A stretch of DNA of 54,774 bases from an uncultured Rhodanobacter sp. (GCA_937906285.1 CALCWL010000366.1:1-54774), one strand, 5' to 3'. Numbered from the stretch's first letter, positions 9,231-18,344 are shown. Program-made: numbers and translations. The notes: a model not told the origin generated them from the letters alone.

Positions 9231-10007
9231 TCAACGGACCCCTGACAGAACCGGCAACGACGAAAACGCATCGCGATAGAGCCGCCCGATAAGCTGGGGG
9301 GCCCAGCGCAACGCGCCCCCCAACAACACGAATGCCGCTAACATCTTTATCGGCAGCGCTACGAAGTACACATTGGCCTGCGGCATCGACCGACTGGCAT
9401 ACGCCACCGCCAAGTCGATGGCGAACAATCCCAGCACCACGGGCACCACCACCATCATCCCGAACAGGAACTGGGAGCCGAGCAGTCCCATGAAGGTTTC
9501 TGGCGACAACAGAAAGCTTCCGGTACCCAACGGCACCAGCTGGATCGACGCAACCAATCCCTGCAGCAATACGAGGTGCAAGCCCGTCGCGAAGAACACC
9601 ATCATGCCGGCCCACTGCACCGCGGTACCGACCAGCGCCTCTGCCACGCGGGTCGACGGGTTGAACAGGCTCGCTGCAGCGATACCCGACTGCATGTCGA
9701 CCACGCCGGCGGAGAACCCCAGTGCGGCCGCTGGCAACACAACTGCCAAACTGAGAGACAAACCCAGCAAGCTCTCTCCGACCAGTGCCAGCAAGAACGC
9801 CAGTGGCTGTGCCATGTCGAACTGAGTTGCCGGGTGTGTACTGACACCTACGGCAACCAGCGTCAATGCGAGCAGAACGATCGCGCGCACGTAAACCGGT
9901 ACCCACGCGAACGGAGTAAAGGCAGGCACCATCAGCAGAGGCGCAAAGCGCGCCATGGCGAGCAGAAAAACGGCGACGTCCATGTCCACGAAGTGCTGCA
10001 TCGTCAC
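9231..10007 (-). CDS. fliR: Flagellar export gate protein FliR
   Basis: FliR (258 aa) is a polytopic export-gate subunit that assembles with FliP and FliQ. The sequence is hydrophobic with about six membrane segments and has the family feature AALGFSAGVVDMQSGIAAASLFNPSTRV near residues 92-119. It overlaps the fliQ stop by four bases. The expected partner FliP is not encoded in the window. Confidence 0.93.
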   Translation of the reverse strand: MTMQHFVDMDVAVFLLAMARFAPLLMVPAFTPFAWVPVYVRAIVLLALTLVAVGVSTHPATQFDMAQPLAFLLALVGESLLGLSLSLAVVLPAAALGFSAGVVDMQSGIAAASLFNPSTRVAEALVGTAVQWAGMMVFFATGLHLVLLQGLVASIQLVPLGTGSFLLSPETFMGLLGSQFLFGMMVVVPVVLGLFAIDLAVAYASRSMPQANVYFVALPIKMLAAFVLLGGALRWAPQLIGRLYRDAFSSLPVLSGVR

Positions 10008-10267
10008 ATCCCTGCCACCAGGCCGAAGAGATGCTTGGTGAACTCCACCACTACCGCCATCATCCAGGCGCCGGTGACAAGAAACATCACGACCACGACC
10101 ACCAACTTGGGAATGAAAGTCAGCGTCATCTCCTGGATTTGGGTCACCACCTGCAACACCGAGATCAGCAACCCCACCACCAGCGTGGCCAGCAGCAAGG
10201 GGGCCGAGACCTTCGCCGCGGTAAGCAGCGTTTCCGAAAGCAGATGCATGGCGGTATCACTATCCAT
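10004..10267 (-). CDS. fliQ: Flagellar export gate protein FliQ
   Basis: FliQ (87 aa) is a two-helix inner-membrane subunit of the export gate. It shows the family layout: LLSETLLTAAKVSAPLLLATLVVGLLISVLQVVTQIQEMTLTFIPKLVVV, with the conserved QIQEMTLTFIPK turn at about residues 41-52. The start lies two bases after the TPR gene stop. Confidence 0.95.
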   Translation of the reverse strand: MDSDTAMHLLSETLLTAAKVSAPLLLATLVVGLLISVLQVVTQIQEMTLTFIPKLVVVVVMFLVTGAWMMAVVVEFTKHLFGLVAGM

Positions 10268-10269
10268 GG

Positions 10270-11397
10270 CTAATCTCGCGGACGCACGATTTCACGCAGC
10301 CTGAAAATGAAATCTGCCGGCACCGCAACAGCATGTCCTGGTGACTTCAGGATGTCGTCGACGATCGCCTGCGCCTCCTCCTTGCGCCCTTCGTCCAGCA
10401 GCAAGACGCTGCGCGCGTAGCGCGCCGACAAGCCGTTCGCATCGAGTCGCGTCGCACGTTTGATCGACTCCTCGGCGGCAAGGCGATCGCCGCGTAACGC
10501 ATGCACGAGTGCCATGCCTCCATGGGTCTCACCGAACGTGCGGTCGATTGCAAAGGCCCGTCCGAAGCTGTCCGCAGCCCCGGCTAGGTCGCCCTCCAGC
10601 AATTGGCACCAGGCCAACGCGTGCCAGCTGCCGATATGCCCAGGCATCGCCGCCGTGGCGCGCTCCAGTGCCGCACGCGCGGCCGGCATGTCCGCGCGCA
10701 GCATCCGGTTCTGGCCGATGCCGAGCAGCGCCCGTCCCGAATGCGGATCCATTGCCAGCACGCCGTCGAACAGCGCTTGCGAAGCGTCCAGACGCCGTTC
10801 CCACAGCGCTATCGTGCCGGCCACGATAGCCGCCTCGTACTGCGAGGGGTCGATGTCGAGCGCACGGGCCGCGACCGCAGAAGCTTGTGCCGTATCGCCG
10901 CTGTCGAACAGCAGCATCGCGCGCAGTCCAAACGCTTCGGCGAGGCGTGGGCCGCCGGCAACCGTCTCGAGCAAGGCCAGGGCAGCGGCGTACTGGCCCT
11001 GATGGTGGAAAATTCTCACCTTGAGCAGAGCGATCGAGATGGCGTCCACGCCCTCTGGGCGCGCGTTATCCAGCGCCCGCATCGCTTCCTCGAAATGACC
11101 CAACGACAAATGGGCATAAGCGAGGTCATGGACGATGCCCGCCGGCACCTCGGCGGCACTCGCCAGAGGCTGCAGCAGCTCCGTCACTGCGGCGAAATCC
11201 CCATTCATCAGCGCACAGCGCGCCTCGCGAAATTTCACCGCGGGCAGTGCGCGCACGTTGTCGGCGGTCGCCCGCAATCGTGCGAGCGCCTCATCCACCC
11301 GCCCCTCACCCAGCAGTTCATCAAGCAGGTCGCATAGCAGCACGGGGTTCGATGGGTCCCGGGCGGTAAACGCCAGGAGACGCGAAGCGCGGCTCAT
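10270..11397 (-). CDS. Tetratricopeptide-repeat protein at the head of the flagellar operon
   Basis: A 375-aa protein made of repeated TPR-like helix pairs, for example AEAFGLRAMLLFDSGDTAQASAVAARALDIDP and GSWHALAWCQLLEGDLAGAADSFGRAFAIDR. No signal peptide or membrane segment is evident, so it is probably cytoplasmic. It is the first gene of the operon and is nearly fused to fliQ (two bases apart), which suggests a role in flagellar assembly or export as a scaffold or chaperone. That role is inferred from position only; I do not recognise a named family. Confidence 0.75.
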   Translation of the reverse strand: MSRASRLLAFTARDPSNPVLLCDLLDELLGEGRVDEALARLRATADNVRALPAVKFREARCALMNGDFAAVTELLQPLASAAEVPAGIVHDLAYAHLSLGHFEEAMRALDNARPEGVDAISIALLKVRIFHHQGQYAAALALLETVAGGPRLAEAFGLRAMLLFDSGDTAQASAVAARALDIDPSQYEAAIVAGTIALWERRLDASQALFDGVLAMDPHSGRALLGIGQNRMLRADMPAARAALERATAAMPGHIGSWHALAWCQLLEGDLAGAADSFGRAFAIDRTFGETHGGMALVHALRGDRLAAEESIKRATRLDANGLSARYARSVLLLDEGRKEEAQAIVDDILKSPGHAVAVPADFIFRLREIVRPRD

Positions 11398-11844
11398 GCC
11401 GCACCCCTAAACTTTTTCTGCCGAAGCGGGATAGGGAGACGTAGTGGAATGGAAGCAACCGCTGACCTCTCAACGGAAGTCAGGTCGCAAGATCCGCGAC
11501 GGTCGCGCATGGCGTCCATGCAATCCCCTACTGCGTACTACACAGCTTTTCAGCACGGCGCCCCTGCACGGTGCGGCGGGTTTCCAACGCTCTGAAAATC
11601 CCGAGCTGCAACGCGCCGAAGAGTAAGCACGGCTGCAAATCGTCGTCAATGAAAATTTTGTCGTAATATTTTGCGATTGCCGGAGAACCGCAGAACGTAA
11701 CCATTTGCGAGGATTGAAACGCAATATTTTACGTCGTCATGGGCACGGTCTCGTTACTCTCAAGACGCGCGACGAAGCATCATGCCGGCGGGTGCGGTCG
11801 AGCTAGACTGCTCACACTCCCGAGACTCTCCCGGATGAGGACTC
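11398..11844. promoter_or_regulatory. Divergent promoter region between flagellar operon and small unknown gene
   Basis: A 447-base gap between divergent genes. It is much more AT-rich than its surroundings (11640-11735). It holds two direct copies of the motif GYAATATTTTRCG at 11663-11675 and 11721-11733, 58 bases apart. I found no convincing sigma-28 or sigma-54 promoter by eye. Short open frames here show no protein-like features. Confidence 0.5.
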
Positions 11845-12240
11845 ATGCCGACCGACCGTATTTCGCCGCCGTCCTCACTGATCGAGACCATGCGCGCCAT
11901 GGCGCGCGACCGCGCTTCTGGCGCTCGTCATGGCGGGAAAACCCACGCAACAAATCCGTCACCAACCGAGTCTTCCGCACCGGCCCACGCGCGCCAGATT
12001 GGCGAACTGCAATCGCGCCTGCGTGAACTGGCCCGCAACGTGGACATCGCCGACCCACGATCACTGGCTGAGGCGCGCGCCCCTGTCCTGCGCGAGATAC
12101 TGCTGTGGGAGTTCGGCAGCGATTTCCGCAACGACTCGCAGTTCCTGCCCATGGTGGACGCGATCAATAGTTCGCTGGACAGAGACGCCAGCCTCCAGCA
12201 ACGATTTGCCGAACTGATCGCGGGCCTCCAAAAAACCTGA
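11845..12240 (+). CDS. Hypothetical protein, 131 aa, divergent from the flagellar operon
   Basis: A small soluble protein with a basic, low-complexity N-terminal third and a more conserved-looking C-terminal half (EARAPVLREILLWEFGSDFRNDSQFLPMVDAINSSLDRDASLQQRFAELIAGL). No signal peptide or membrane segment. It is not recognised. Its shared promoter region with the flagellar operon suggests a flagellar regulator or chaperone, but this is inference from position alone. Confidence 0.6.
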   Translation: MPTDRISPPSSLIETMRAMARDRASGARHGGKTHATNPSPTESSAPAHARQIGELQSRLRELARNVDIADPRSLAEARAPVLREILLWEFGSDFRNDSQFLPMVDAINSSLDRDASLQQRFAELIAGLQKT

Positions 12241-12457
12241 CTTTGACCCGGCTCTGGCAACGATTTCCCGGAGACGCTAGGTTGAGGGACGCTCCACGTG
12301 GTCGCGAACGTACGGCACCGGCGCCGGTGGAAGCGCTAGCGTTCTACCCTCGATAACGCTCCCTAATCACCGACAGTCATAGGATCGTGACTCAAAGCCA
12401 GCTTCGAGACGCTGCCGATGTCTCAGGATGTCGGTGGTGAGCGACGGCCTTGGCTCC

Positions 12458-13204
12458 TCAGGTTCCGTAGAACTGGATACCGTGATGGCATAGCTCGGGG
12501 AGCGGCTCGTCGGGAAGAACGCACGTCATCGTAACGGGAAGCGCCAACGGCGGTGACACGGAGGTCAGCTCCAGCGTCGTGAGCTGCACCATACGTTCGT
12601 TGTTTCCCTTGGCCACCACCAAGGTGAGCAACAAGAAAACGTCTGAATCGTCCGACCCGCGGTGGGCTTCCACCAGATAGGCGGCTCGCACGGAGGGCTC
12701 ACGCTCGTAGAGACCGCGGAGCGCCAGCACCAAGGCATCCGTCGGCACGGATGGTAGGCACACTCCGACCTGCTCATTCGTCCCCAGCGTTTCCCTAGAA
12801 AAGACGCCAAGCGGGCGGCCTTCCAGGAGAGCGCCGATCTCCGGCGGATAGAACGTCAGCTGATCTCGGTTAGGGTTGAGTATCAGGGTTGCGCCGCGAG
12901 TCAGCTCAAAGAGCCGCCGCCCGGCCATGGCCACGATCATGACCTTGCCTGTGGCTGCCACCACCTCCGCTTGTTCCCGATCACTGAAAAACGGCAACAC
13001 CGTCTGACCGTTGTCGGGCCTGATGAACTGAACGAACCGGATGCGATCGGGCGGCGCGGGTCCGGTGGGAACGTGCGCATACACCGTGGCCTCCATGAGT
13101 GCCTTATAGAAGCGCTGCTCGGCATCCATGATATCCGTGGGGTTCGAGGCGGCCCTCGCCGCTTCAAGCAACGCGTCAAGTGGTGATCTGGCTACCTTGG
13201 GCAT
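12458..13204 (-). CDS. SseB-family protein
   Basis: A 248-aa protein with the SseB layout: an N-terminal domain starting LDALLEAARAASNPTDIMDAEQRFYKALMEATVYAHVP and containing VLPFFSDREQAE and LNPNRDQLTFYPPEIGALL, then a C-terminal domain with a putative strand-rich core (AAYLVEAHRGSDDSDVFLLLTLVV). SseB relates to serine sensitivity in E. coli; the molecular role is poorly known. The start MPKVARSP at 13204 fits the family better than the ATG at 13309, which adds 35 residues; neither has a strong RBS. Confidence 0.75.
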   Translation of the reverse strand: MPKVARSPLDALLEAARAASNPTDIMDAEQRFYKALMEATVYAHVPTGPAPPDRIRFVQFIRPDNGQTVLPFFSDREQAEVVAATGKVMIVAMAGRRLFELTRGATLILNPNRDQLTFYPPEIGALLEGRPLGVFSRETLGTNEQVGVCLPSVPTDALVLALRGLYEREPSVRAAYLVEAHRGSDDSDVFLLLTLVVAKGNNERMVQLTTLELTSVSPPLALPVTMTCVLPDEPLPELCHHGIQFYGT

Positions 13205-13313
13205 GGGGCGGTCGTCATCTTGGTCATTTGCTAGATCGAATCCATGGACAGCGGGAAATACGGCTGAGAAAACGTGCCGATACACGCGGGCTGTCACGCA
13301 TTTGCTCATGCGG

Positions 13314-13583
13314 TCATTTTGCGGTGCGGGGCATTCGTGGCGTTGGCCAGTTGGGCGAAGGCGATCCGTCTATGCTCATGTCAAAGACTGGCTCCAGGAT
13401 TAGGTGGGGATCGGCAAGCGCTTGCCACCCCGCATGGAATACATCGCTCGGGCTTGGATAGTGGCGCAGCAGAGTCCGCGCCTGCTCGCGAACGACGACA
13501 GGAACGCGCCGATTGGTCAGCACTTCTGTCAGGAAACGCCGCGTTTCGACGACAGCCCAAGTGCGTTCGTAAGGTAGGGTCAT
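13314..13583 (-). CDS. BPSL0761-family protein
   Basis: An 89-aa protein starting MTLPYERTWAVVETRRFLTEVL and continuing VREQARTLLRHYPSPSDV. The opening (M-PYERTRAV-TR-FL) followed by LLRHYP is the hallmark of the BPSL0761 family, small proteins of unknown function common on accessory regions of beta- and gammaproteobacteria. An ATG at 13598 would add five residues. Directly followed by the SseB-like gene, possibly as one unit. Confidence 0.7.
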   Translation of the reverse strand: MTLPYERTWAVVETRRFLTEVLTNRRVPVVVREQARTLLRHYPSPSDVFHAGWQALADPHLILEPVFDMSIDGSPSPNWPTPRMPRTAK

Positions 13584-13674
13584 GATCAACTGATACATGG
13601 TGATACGTGGTAATGCCTGCGATCAGCACCCTACGATTTGTTTGACGCCGTTTTGGCAGGTCATCCGGGCGAAG

Positions 13675-14040
13675 CTACCCACCGGCGGGGCTCGTCGCGC
13701 GTCGGCGTCGTTCGCGGCTGGTGCGGAATGCATTCTCGAAGCGATCGATGAACTCGTGCGCCGCGCCGCGGAAACGTAGCGCATCGGCAGGTAACGACAC
13801 ACCCAGTTCCCGAGCGATGTCCATGGCGTACTTCACTTGGCTGTCAGTTGGTAGCTGCAGGTCGGCATCGAGGCATGCTGCGAGCGAGTTCGCAAAACAT
13901 TCGGATAGGCGCTCGACGAATGCGAGGTCGAACTCGTCGCGGCAGGCCCGCTCACGCTGCACCCCAAGCGCTTCCTCGAGCCGATCGTCCATCGGCACGG
14001 GGATGGACCACTGATCTTCGAATACCAGTTGCAGGGGCAT
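13675..14040 (-). CDS. Hypothetical accessory protein, 121 aa, divergent from XRE regulator
   Basis: Start chosen at MPLQLVFED, which has a GGAA-type RBS; the open frame upstream would cross the operator region. The C-terminal half (TDSQVKYAMDIARELGVSLPADALRFRGAAHEFIDRF) resembles the small helical module found at the C-termini of many plasmid and ICE proteins (pattern T-Q---A--IA-E-G---P). The N-terminal half is not recognised. It shares a regulatory region with the XRE gene, so it is likely that regulator's target. Confidence 0.6.
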   Translation of the reverse strand: MPLQLVFEDQWSIPVPMDDRLEEALGVQRERACRDEFDLAFVERLSECFANSLAACLDADLQLPTDSQVKYAMDIARELGVSLPADALRFRGAAHEFIDRFENAFRTSRERRRRATSPAGG

Positions 14041-14095
14041 GGTTCCGGCTTCCCATCGGTCGGTACGGTGACCAAGTGTGGGGCTATCGACAAAA

Positions 14096-14144
14096 CTACG
14101 AATATCGTAGTATCGGCAGCACGGCAAAGCAACGAATCTCGTAG
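14096..14144. promoter_or_regulatory. Two matching operators between the divergent hypothetical and XRE genes
   Basis: A perfect palindrome CTACGAATATCGTAG lies at 14096-14110 (extended to 17 bases with flanking A/T). A second copy, CAACGAATCTCGTAG, lies at 14130-14144 and matches at 13 of 15 positions. Centre-to-centre spacing is 34 bases, about three helical turns. This layout is typical of a repressor that cooperatively binds two sites; the XRE protein is the likely binder. Confidence 0.7.
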
Positions 14145-14168
14145 GGGATCTTCCTCCACGAGAACTCC

Positions 14169-14486
14169 ATGCTTCGCCCTCGCGAACCGTCATCCATCTT
14201 CAGCAAACGCTTGAAGCAGGCGCGTCAGGATGCCGGTCTATCTCAGAAGGAACTGGGCATCCTTGCTGGTCTGGATCTTTTCGTGGCTAGCACACGCATC
14301 AATCGCTACGAGAAGGGCATCCATGAGCCTGACATGGCGACCATCGCTCGCCTCGCCGCGACCTTGAAGGTACCGACCGCCTACTTCTTCGCCGAGGATG
14401 AACGCCTGGCCCGGATGATCCTTGCCTTCGAACTGCTTACACCGACGGAGAAGGAGCGGCTTCTCAAATCGATTGAGCGACTATAG
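14169..14486 (+). CDS. XRE-family helix-turn-helix regulator
   Basis: A 105-aa single-domain regulator. The HTH is at about residues 10-65: FSKRLKQARQDAGLSQKELGILAGLDLFVASTRINRYEKGIHEPDMATIARLAATLKVPTAYFF. The remaining residues form a helical tail. It ends 12 bases from the end of the convergent tniQ. Likely represses itself and the divergent 121-aa gene through the two upstream operators. Confidence 0.88.
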   Translation: MLRPREPSSIFSKRLKQARQDAGLSQKELGILAGLDLFVASTRINRYEKGIHEPDMATIARLAATLKVPTAYFFAEDERLARMILAFELLTPTEKERLLKSIERL

Positions 14487-14497
14487 GTCATGGCACT

Positions 14498-15523
14498 CTA
14501 GCCTCGCACCATATTCCGCCAGCGCCCCACCATTGGATGCCAACCTGCGGGCCAGGCGCGCGCTTGATCGTCGAGCCATGCCCACGCCGCATCGGGAAGA
14601 TGTGGCAACACCCGGAACCATCCCCATGACGGCTGCCGCTTCAATCCCACGATCCGTTTCTCCGACAACCCATACAAAGCATCCATGACTGCCACGATGC
14701 ATGTCCGCCGAGCCGCGGGATCGATCATGGTTCGAAAGGCCTGTAGTGAAGGAGCGGGTTCCATACACGGAAGAACATTCCGACAGCGGAAATAGGTTGA
14801 CCCGATCATCCAAGGCAAGGCCTGGGTCGCGATCGCCGGCGAAGCCGTCGTACTCCAAGAAGATGCACAAAAAGCGAGCAGATCGTGCCAAACCAGCAGG
14901 GAACCTGACGCCGCCGTCCCGCTACGCTCGTTGGCGAAATGTTCGCGCCATGCTTCCATGATCTGGACTTCCGCACTGAATACAACTTCTCGAAGATAGG
15001 CCGGCACCTTCCTCCAGCCTTCGATGAGGCGTGCAGCCTCACGATCGGGTCGTCGCATGAGCGCACCATGCAACCGCCGACTCTGACGGGACAATAACGT
15101 CCAAGAGGCGCCCATCGCGGGCACTTCAACAAGGGGCAACTGATGCATCGGGCACGTGGTTCGCCAACTCTGCAGCCAGAGTTCGTGCACGTACTGTGCC
15201 GTGACCAACGGCGCCTCGGACAGACAAAGAAGGCACGCGCTCCGACGGCATCCAGGTGCCAGAAACCAAGGCGATGACGGCCATCCAATCGCCTGAAGCC
15301 CTTCTGCAGGCACCGCCACTAGACCCGCCACGGCCTTCCGCCAAAATCGCCCCTCCGGAAAATCTGGGTCTTTTGTCAACGCCGCCGCCACCTCCGGATA
15401 CTGCTTGACTAATGCATCGTCAAAGACGGCACGCTCCAAGCCCAACTGATTCAACCGACGCGTCAGCCAGGATGAAAGCACCTCATCCTTGAGAGGAAGG
15501 CGCTGAATGAACGGCTTACCCAT
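14498..15523 (-). CDS. tniQ: Transposition target-selection protein TniQ
   Basis: TniQ (341 aa) works with TniA and TniB to choose or load target sites in Tn5053/Tn402 and Tn7-like elements (it is the TnsD relative). The N-terminus PLKDEVLSSWLTRRLNQLGL is typical. The zinc-binding set is visible as C92, C97/C100 and C124-P-M-H127 (TCPMHQLPLVEVP). Starts eight bases before the tniB stop. Confidence 0.88.
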   Translation of the reverse strand: MGKPFIQRLPLKDEVLSSWLTRRLNQLGLERAVFDDALVKQYPEVAAALTKDPDFPEGRFWRKAVAGLVAVPAEGLQAIGWPSSPWFLAPGCRRSACLLCLSEAPLVTAQYVHELWLQSWRTTCPMHQLPLVEVPAMGASWTLLSRQSRRLHGALMRRPDREAARLIEGWRKVPAYLREVVFSAEVQIMEAWREHFANERSGTAASGSLLVWHDLLAFCASSWSTTASPAIATQALPWMIGSTYFRCRNVLPCMEPAPSLQAFRTMIDPAARRTCIVAVMDALYGLSEKRIVGLKRQPSWGWFRVLPHLPDAAWAWLDDQARAWPAGWHPMVGRWRNMVRG

Positions 15524-16439
15524 TCTTCGCCCCCTTTTCGGAGGTATTGGAGATTTCCTTCTCGGTATAGCCCTTCGATACGGTACTCAGTTGCTGAAAT
15601 GCTTGACGCAGGAGCTCTTCGGTGATGCGCTCTGCTTGGGTTATTACCGCCAGCTCAGCAGCTAGCTTTATGAGATTCATCATTCGACGCATGTGGCCGC
15701 GGGAAAGCCGCATCAACAAAGGAAGGAGCACCGGGCCAGCCAGCTCAGAAGTAAGTTTCAGTGGGGTGCGCGATTCCCATGTGGCGAGAAAATCGCGGAG
15801 ATCATCCGATTCTTCCCATGCCTTAAGTCGATAACGCGAAAATCGTTGCTCCAGCTGATCATCCGCCAAAATACAAGTCTCGACGACACCGGTGCCGGAC
15901 CCAACTATGGAGATAGGGATATTGGCAATATCCCGAATAGCCGCCATATGCTCAGAGAGGTGAGCCTTGACACCACCACCGAGAAAATTATGAAACTCGT
16001 CAATGACAAGCACTTGCGCTCCAGCGTCATGCAATGCGTCGATCACCTGTTCGTGGAGAAAATCTGGCCTGTCATCTTTTCGATACGGAATGCCAAGGCT
16101 CTTGAGGATGCGGCCGTAGAACAACCGCCGATCGTTGGTCATTTGCGCAAGAATCACACACACAAGGCGTCGTCGAGCCTCCTCTCCTAGCAACTTCACG
16201 TATCGCCGTTGGGCAAAATCTAGAATCGCGGTCTTCCCCATGCCTGAAGCGCCTACCAGTGCGAGACACTGCGCACGCACGGCCGATGGGGTCAGCATGA
16301 TCTTGTCCATCTCCTCCATCACCACTTTTCCCCGCGTGTAGGGAATGAAGCGATCGCGACGAATCGCATTGATGCGCTCCTGCATCGGTGTATTCAGCAA
16401 GAGGCGAGTTGCGGGATTGACGTGCTCAGATGTCATCAC
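15516..16439 (-). CDS. tniB: Transposition AAA+ ATPase TniB
   Basis: TniB (307 aa) is the AAA+ regulator of transposition, related to TnsC and MuB. The Walker A motif is GASGMGKT (residues 63-70) and the Walker B is VLVIDEFHNF (about 143-152). The N-terminal ERINAIRRDRFIPYTRGKVVMEEMDKIM is typical of the family. Overlaps the tniA stop by four bases. Confidence 0.93.
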   Translation of the reverse strand: MMTSEHVNPATRLLLNTPMQERINAIRRDRFIPYTRGKVVMEEMDKIMLTPSAVRAQCLALVGASGMGKTAILDFAQRRYVKLLGEEARRRLVCVILAQMTNDRRLFYGRILKSLGIPYRKDDRPDFLHEQVIDALHDAGAQVLVIDEFHNFLGGGVKAHLSEHMAAIRDIANIPISIVGSGTGVVETCILADDQLEQRFSRYRLKAWEESDDLRDFLATWESRTPLKLTSELAGPVLLPLLMRLSRGHMRRMMNLIKLAAELAVITQAERITEELLRQAFQQLSTVSKGYTEKEISNTSEKGAKNG

Positions 16440-18298
16440 ACATCCCCTTCATCCCAGTTGACGACCGGTGCCCTGCGGTAATCAGCTCGGCTGTGCGATC
16501 CAGTTTCCGGCGAAGGGGGAGCGAGCTGCTGCGGGTCTTGGTGGAAGGCCGCCGTTGCAGCCAGACTCTGGCGAATCTTTTCCTCACGTCGGGCCTCTTG
16601 GAGGGATCGTTTCGACCGCCGTCGGCGCTCGTCGCGTCTCGCCATGGCTGCGAATCTAGCGTCGTGGTCAAACTCCTCATTGTGGTCCCGTCGAGCCTGA
16701 CGTCGACGATATCGGTGCTCAAAAAGAGGCAGAGCCTCCTGAGACGGGTCGGCGAACGGAACATCAATGTAGATCCCGTCGTCGACTTCGACATAGACAC
16801 GGGAGTTATTCCGGGCGTCGTATTTGACGCGAAACTTGTGCTCTGAGCCAACGTACGTAGACAGTGCACTCGTCCAGTAGCGCGAACCGAAGAGGTGAAT
16901 CCCGTTCGGGCTGATGACACGTGCCTCGAAAGGCAAGAAGCTAAGAAGAAGTTCCCTCTCGTCAGTCACCACGGCCGGAAGTACCAGCCCATCTTCCGTG
17001 GTATGCGCCAGCTCCCACGCCTTGGCCGCCGACATCTGCAACCTGTCATGCCATGCCGTGTGATAAAAGCTGATGATTTGCTCCGCCACCCAAACTTCAG
17101 CCTCCTGAAGGGTCATCTGTGCGTCGCGTGAAGGGTCGTATTCCCTGCGTTCCCTTGGACGATTTCCCGTGGCGCCAGGCTCATCGGCTGCAGCAAACTG
17201 GATTTTGCCGATGCTGCGCTCGATGATTCCTCCGTTTTCTTTATCTCCTCGCGGCACCCGCTCGATACCCCACTTCAAGCAGCCGGCCATCGCCGCTTGA
17301 CCATTCAACTCCGCTCCGCCATCGACCTGCAGCGCTTCAAAGACGCCATACATGGGCCACGATAAATACCCAAGACCCCGCTCGGCCAGCCAACGCTCTT
17401 TCGGAAGAATGGCGTGATGGATCGCAAGCGCGACGGATGTTGCGCAGGGGTCATCAAGAGAAATGTGAAAACCCAAGATGGCGCGCGTGTGGCAATCGAT
17501 GACGATCGTCAGAAAGGCACGACCGATGTTCTGGCGACTCGTCGAGTCGACGATGAATATATCCAATGGTGTATGGTCGCACTCGACCAGCGCCAGGGCG
17601 GCTGTCGTCCGAATGACACCCGCCTTGGCTGATGTGCGCTCTCTGGCACGCTTGACGCCGTACCTTTGGCGAAGTGCCAACTCCCGGGCGCGAAGCTGGA
17701 TGCGTTGACGAATCGTCTCTCGCGAAGGTGTTTTTAGGCCCGCTTGATGGCAGGCGAGTTCAATAGCCTCGCGTATAGGTTTGAGCCCCGACGATTGCTT
17801 GCTTCGGACTCGTAACTTCAGTTCTTTTTGAACAATGAGTTCGACGGCCGGATCCAGCAGGTGCCTTCCTTTTCGAGGACCACGGAGGCGACTAGCAATC
17901 GCCGCGGGCGTCGGATTAGCCCTTAACCTTTTAACCAGGCTGTAGATTTGCCGCGACTTCAGCGACAGCGTCTTCGACAACACCTCCATGGCCGGGCTCG
18001 TCAGTCTCTGATGCCCCAGAAAGTAGGGTCGCAGAGCCCTTTCCCGCGCTGCGGCCTGCTCCAAATAGACCTTGGTGGTATAGCTGGGCTTCGGCGCTGG
18101 ATTCAGTTCCGGAGCGAGCACCGGCAGAACGTCGCCGACGTTCACCTGGTGCTCGCCGCCCGTGAAAGGGTCCCGCAAGAGCAGGTGCTGCAAGGAAATA
18201 ATTCGAACAATCTCGTGATGCCGCCCAGACCAAAGGACGATATCGCCAGGTTCCAACGTCACACGAATGGCTGACGCAATATTCAGTACCTCGTTCAT
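16436..18298 (-). CDS. tniA: DDE transposase TniA
   Basis: TniA (620 aa) is the catalytic transposase, related to TnsB and MuA. The acidic triad is visible at D241 (LVECDHTPLDIF), D326 (ALQVDGGAELNG) and E360 (NGGIIERSIGK). The C-terminal beta-barrel follows (GIHLFGSRYWTSALSTYVGSEHKFRVKYDARNNSRVYV). Upstream residues 85-225 hold helix-turn-helix DNA-binding segments. It heads the tniA-tniB-tniQ operon; a tniR resolvase is not present here. Confidence 0.93.
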   Translation of the reverse strand: MNEVLNIASAIRVTLEPGDIVLWSGRHHEIVRIISLQHLLLRDPFTGGEHQVNVGDVLPVLAPELNPAPKPSYTTKVYLEQAAARERALRPYFLGHQRLTSPAMEVLSKTLSLKSRQIYSLVKRLRANPTPAAIASRLRGPRKGRHLLDPAVELIVQKELKLRVRSKQSSGLKPIREAIELACHQAGLKTPSRETIRQRIQLRARELALRQRYGVKRARERTSAKAGVIRTTAALALVECDHTPLDIFIVDSTSRQNIGRAFLTIVIDCHTRAILGFHISLDDPCATSVALAIHHAILPKERWLAERGLGYLSWPMYGVFEALQVDGGAELNGQAAMAGCLKWGIERVPRGDKENGGIIERSIGKIQFAAADEPGATGNRPRERREYDPSRDAQMTLQEAEVWVAEQIISFYHTAWHDRLQMSAAKAWELAHTTEDGLVLPAVVTDERELLLSFLPFEARVISPNGIHLFGSRYWTSALSTYVGSEHKFRVKYDARNNSRVYVEVDDGIYIDVPFADPSQEALPLFEHRYRRRQARRDHNEEFDHDARFAAMARRDERRRRSKRSLQEARREEKIRQSLAATAAFHQDPQQLAPPSPETGSHSRADYRRAPVVNWDEGDV

Positions 18299-18344
18299 GT
18301 GTTACCTCCATACCTATTTCGGTTGGAGGCCAGGCGCAAGCTGA

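Noticed and set aside
11470..11724. 84-aa minus-strand frame in the flagellar promoter gap
   Set aside because: Arg/Ser-rich composition, no RBS, and it lies over the AT-rich repeat region.
12316..12329. Perfect palindrome CACCGGCGCCGGTG between convergent genes
   Set aside because: Could be a terminator stem, but it has no loop or T-run; too little to call.
16436..18298. Assignment as Tn7 TnsB with CRISPR-associated transposon
   Set aside because: No cas genes or CRISPR repeats anywhere in the window; gene sizes and order fit TniA-TniB-TniQ instead.
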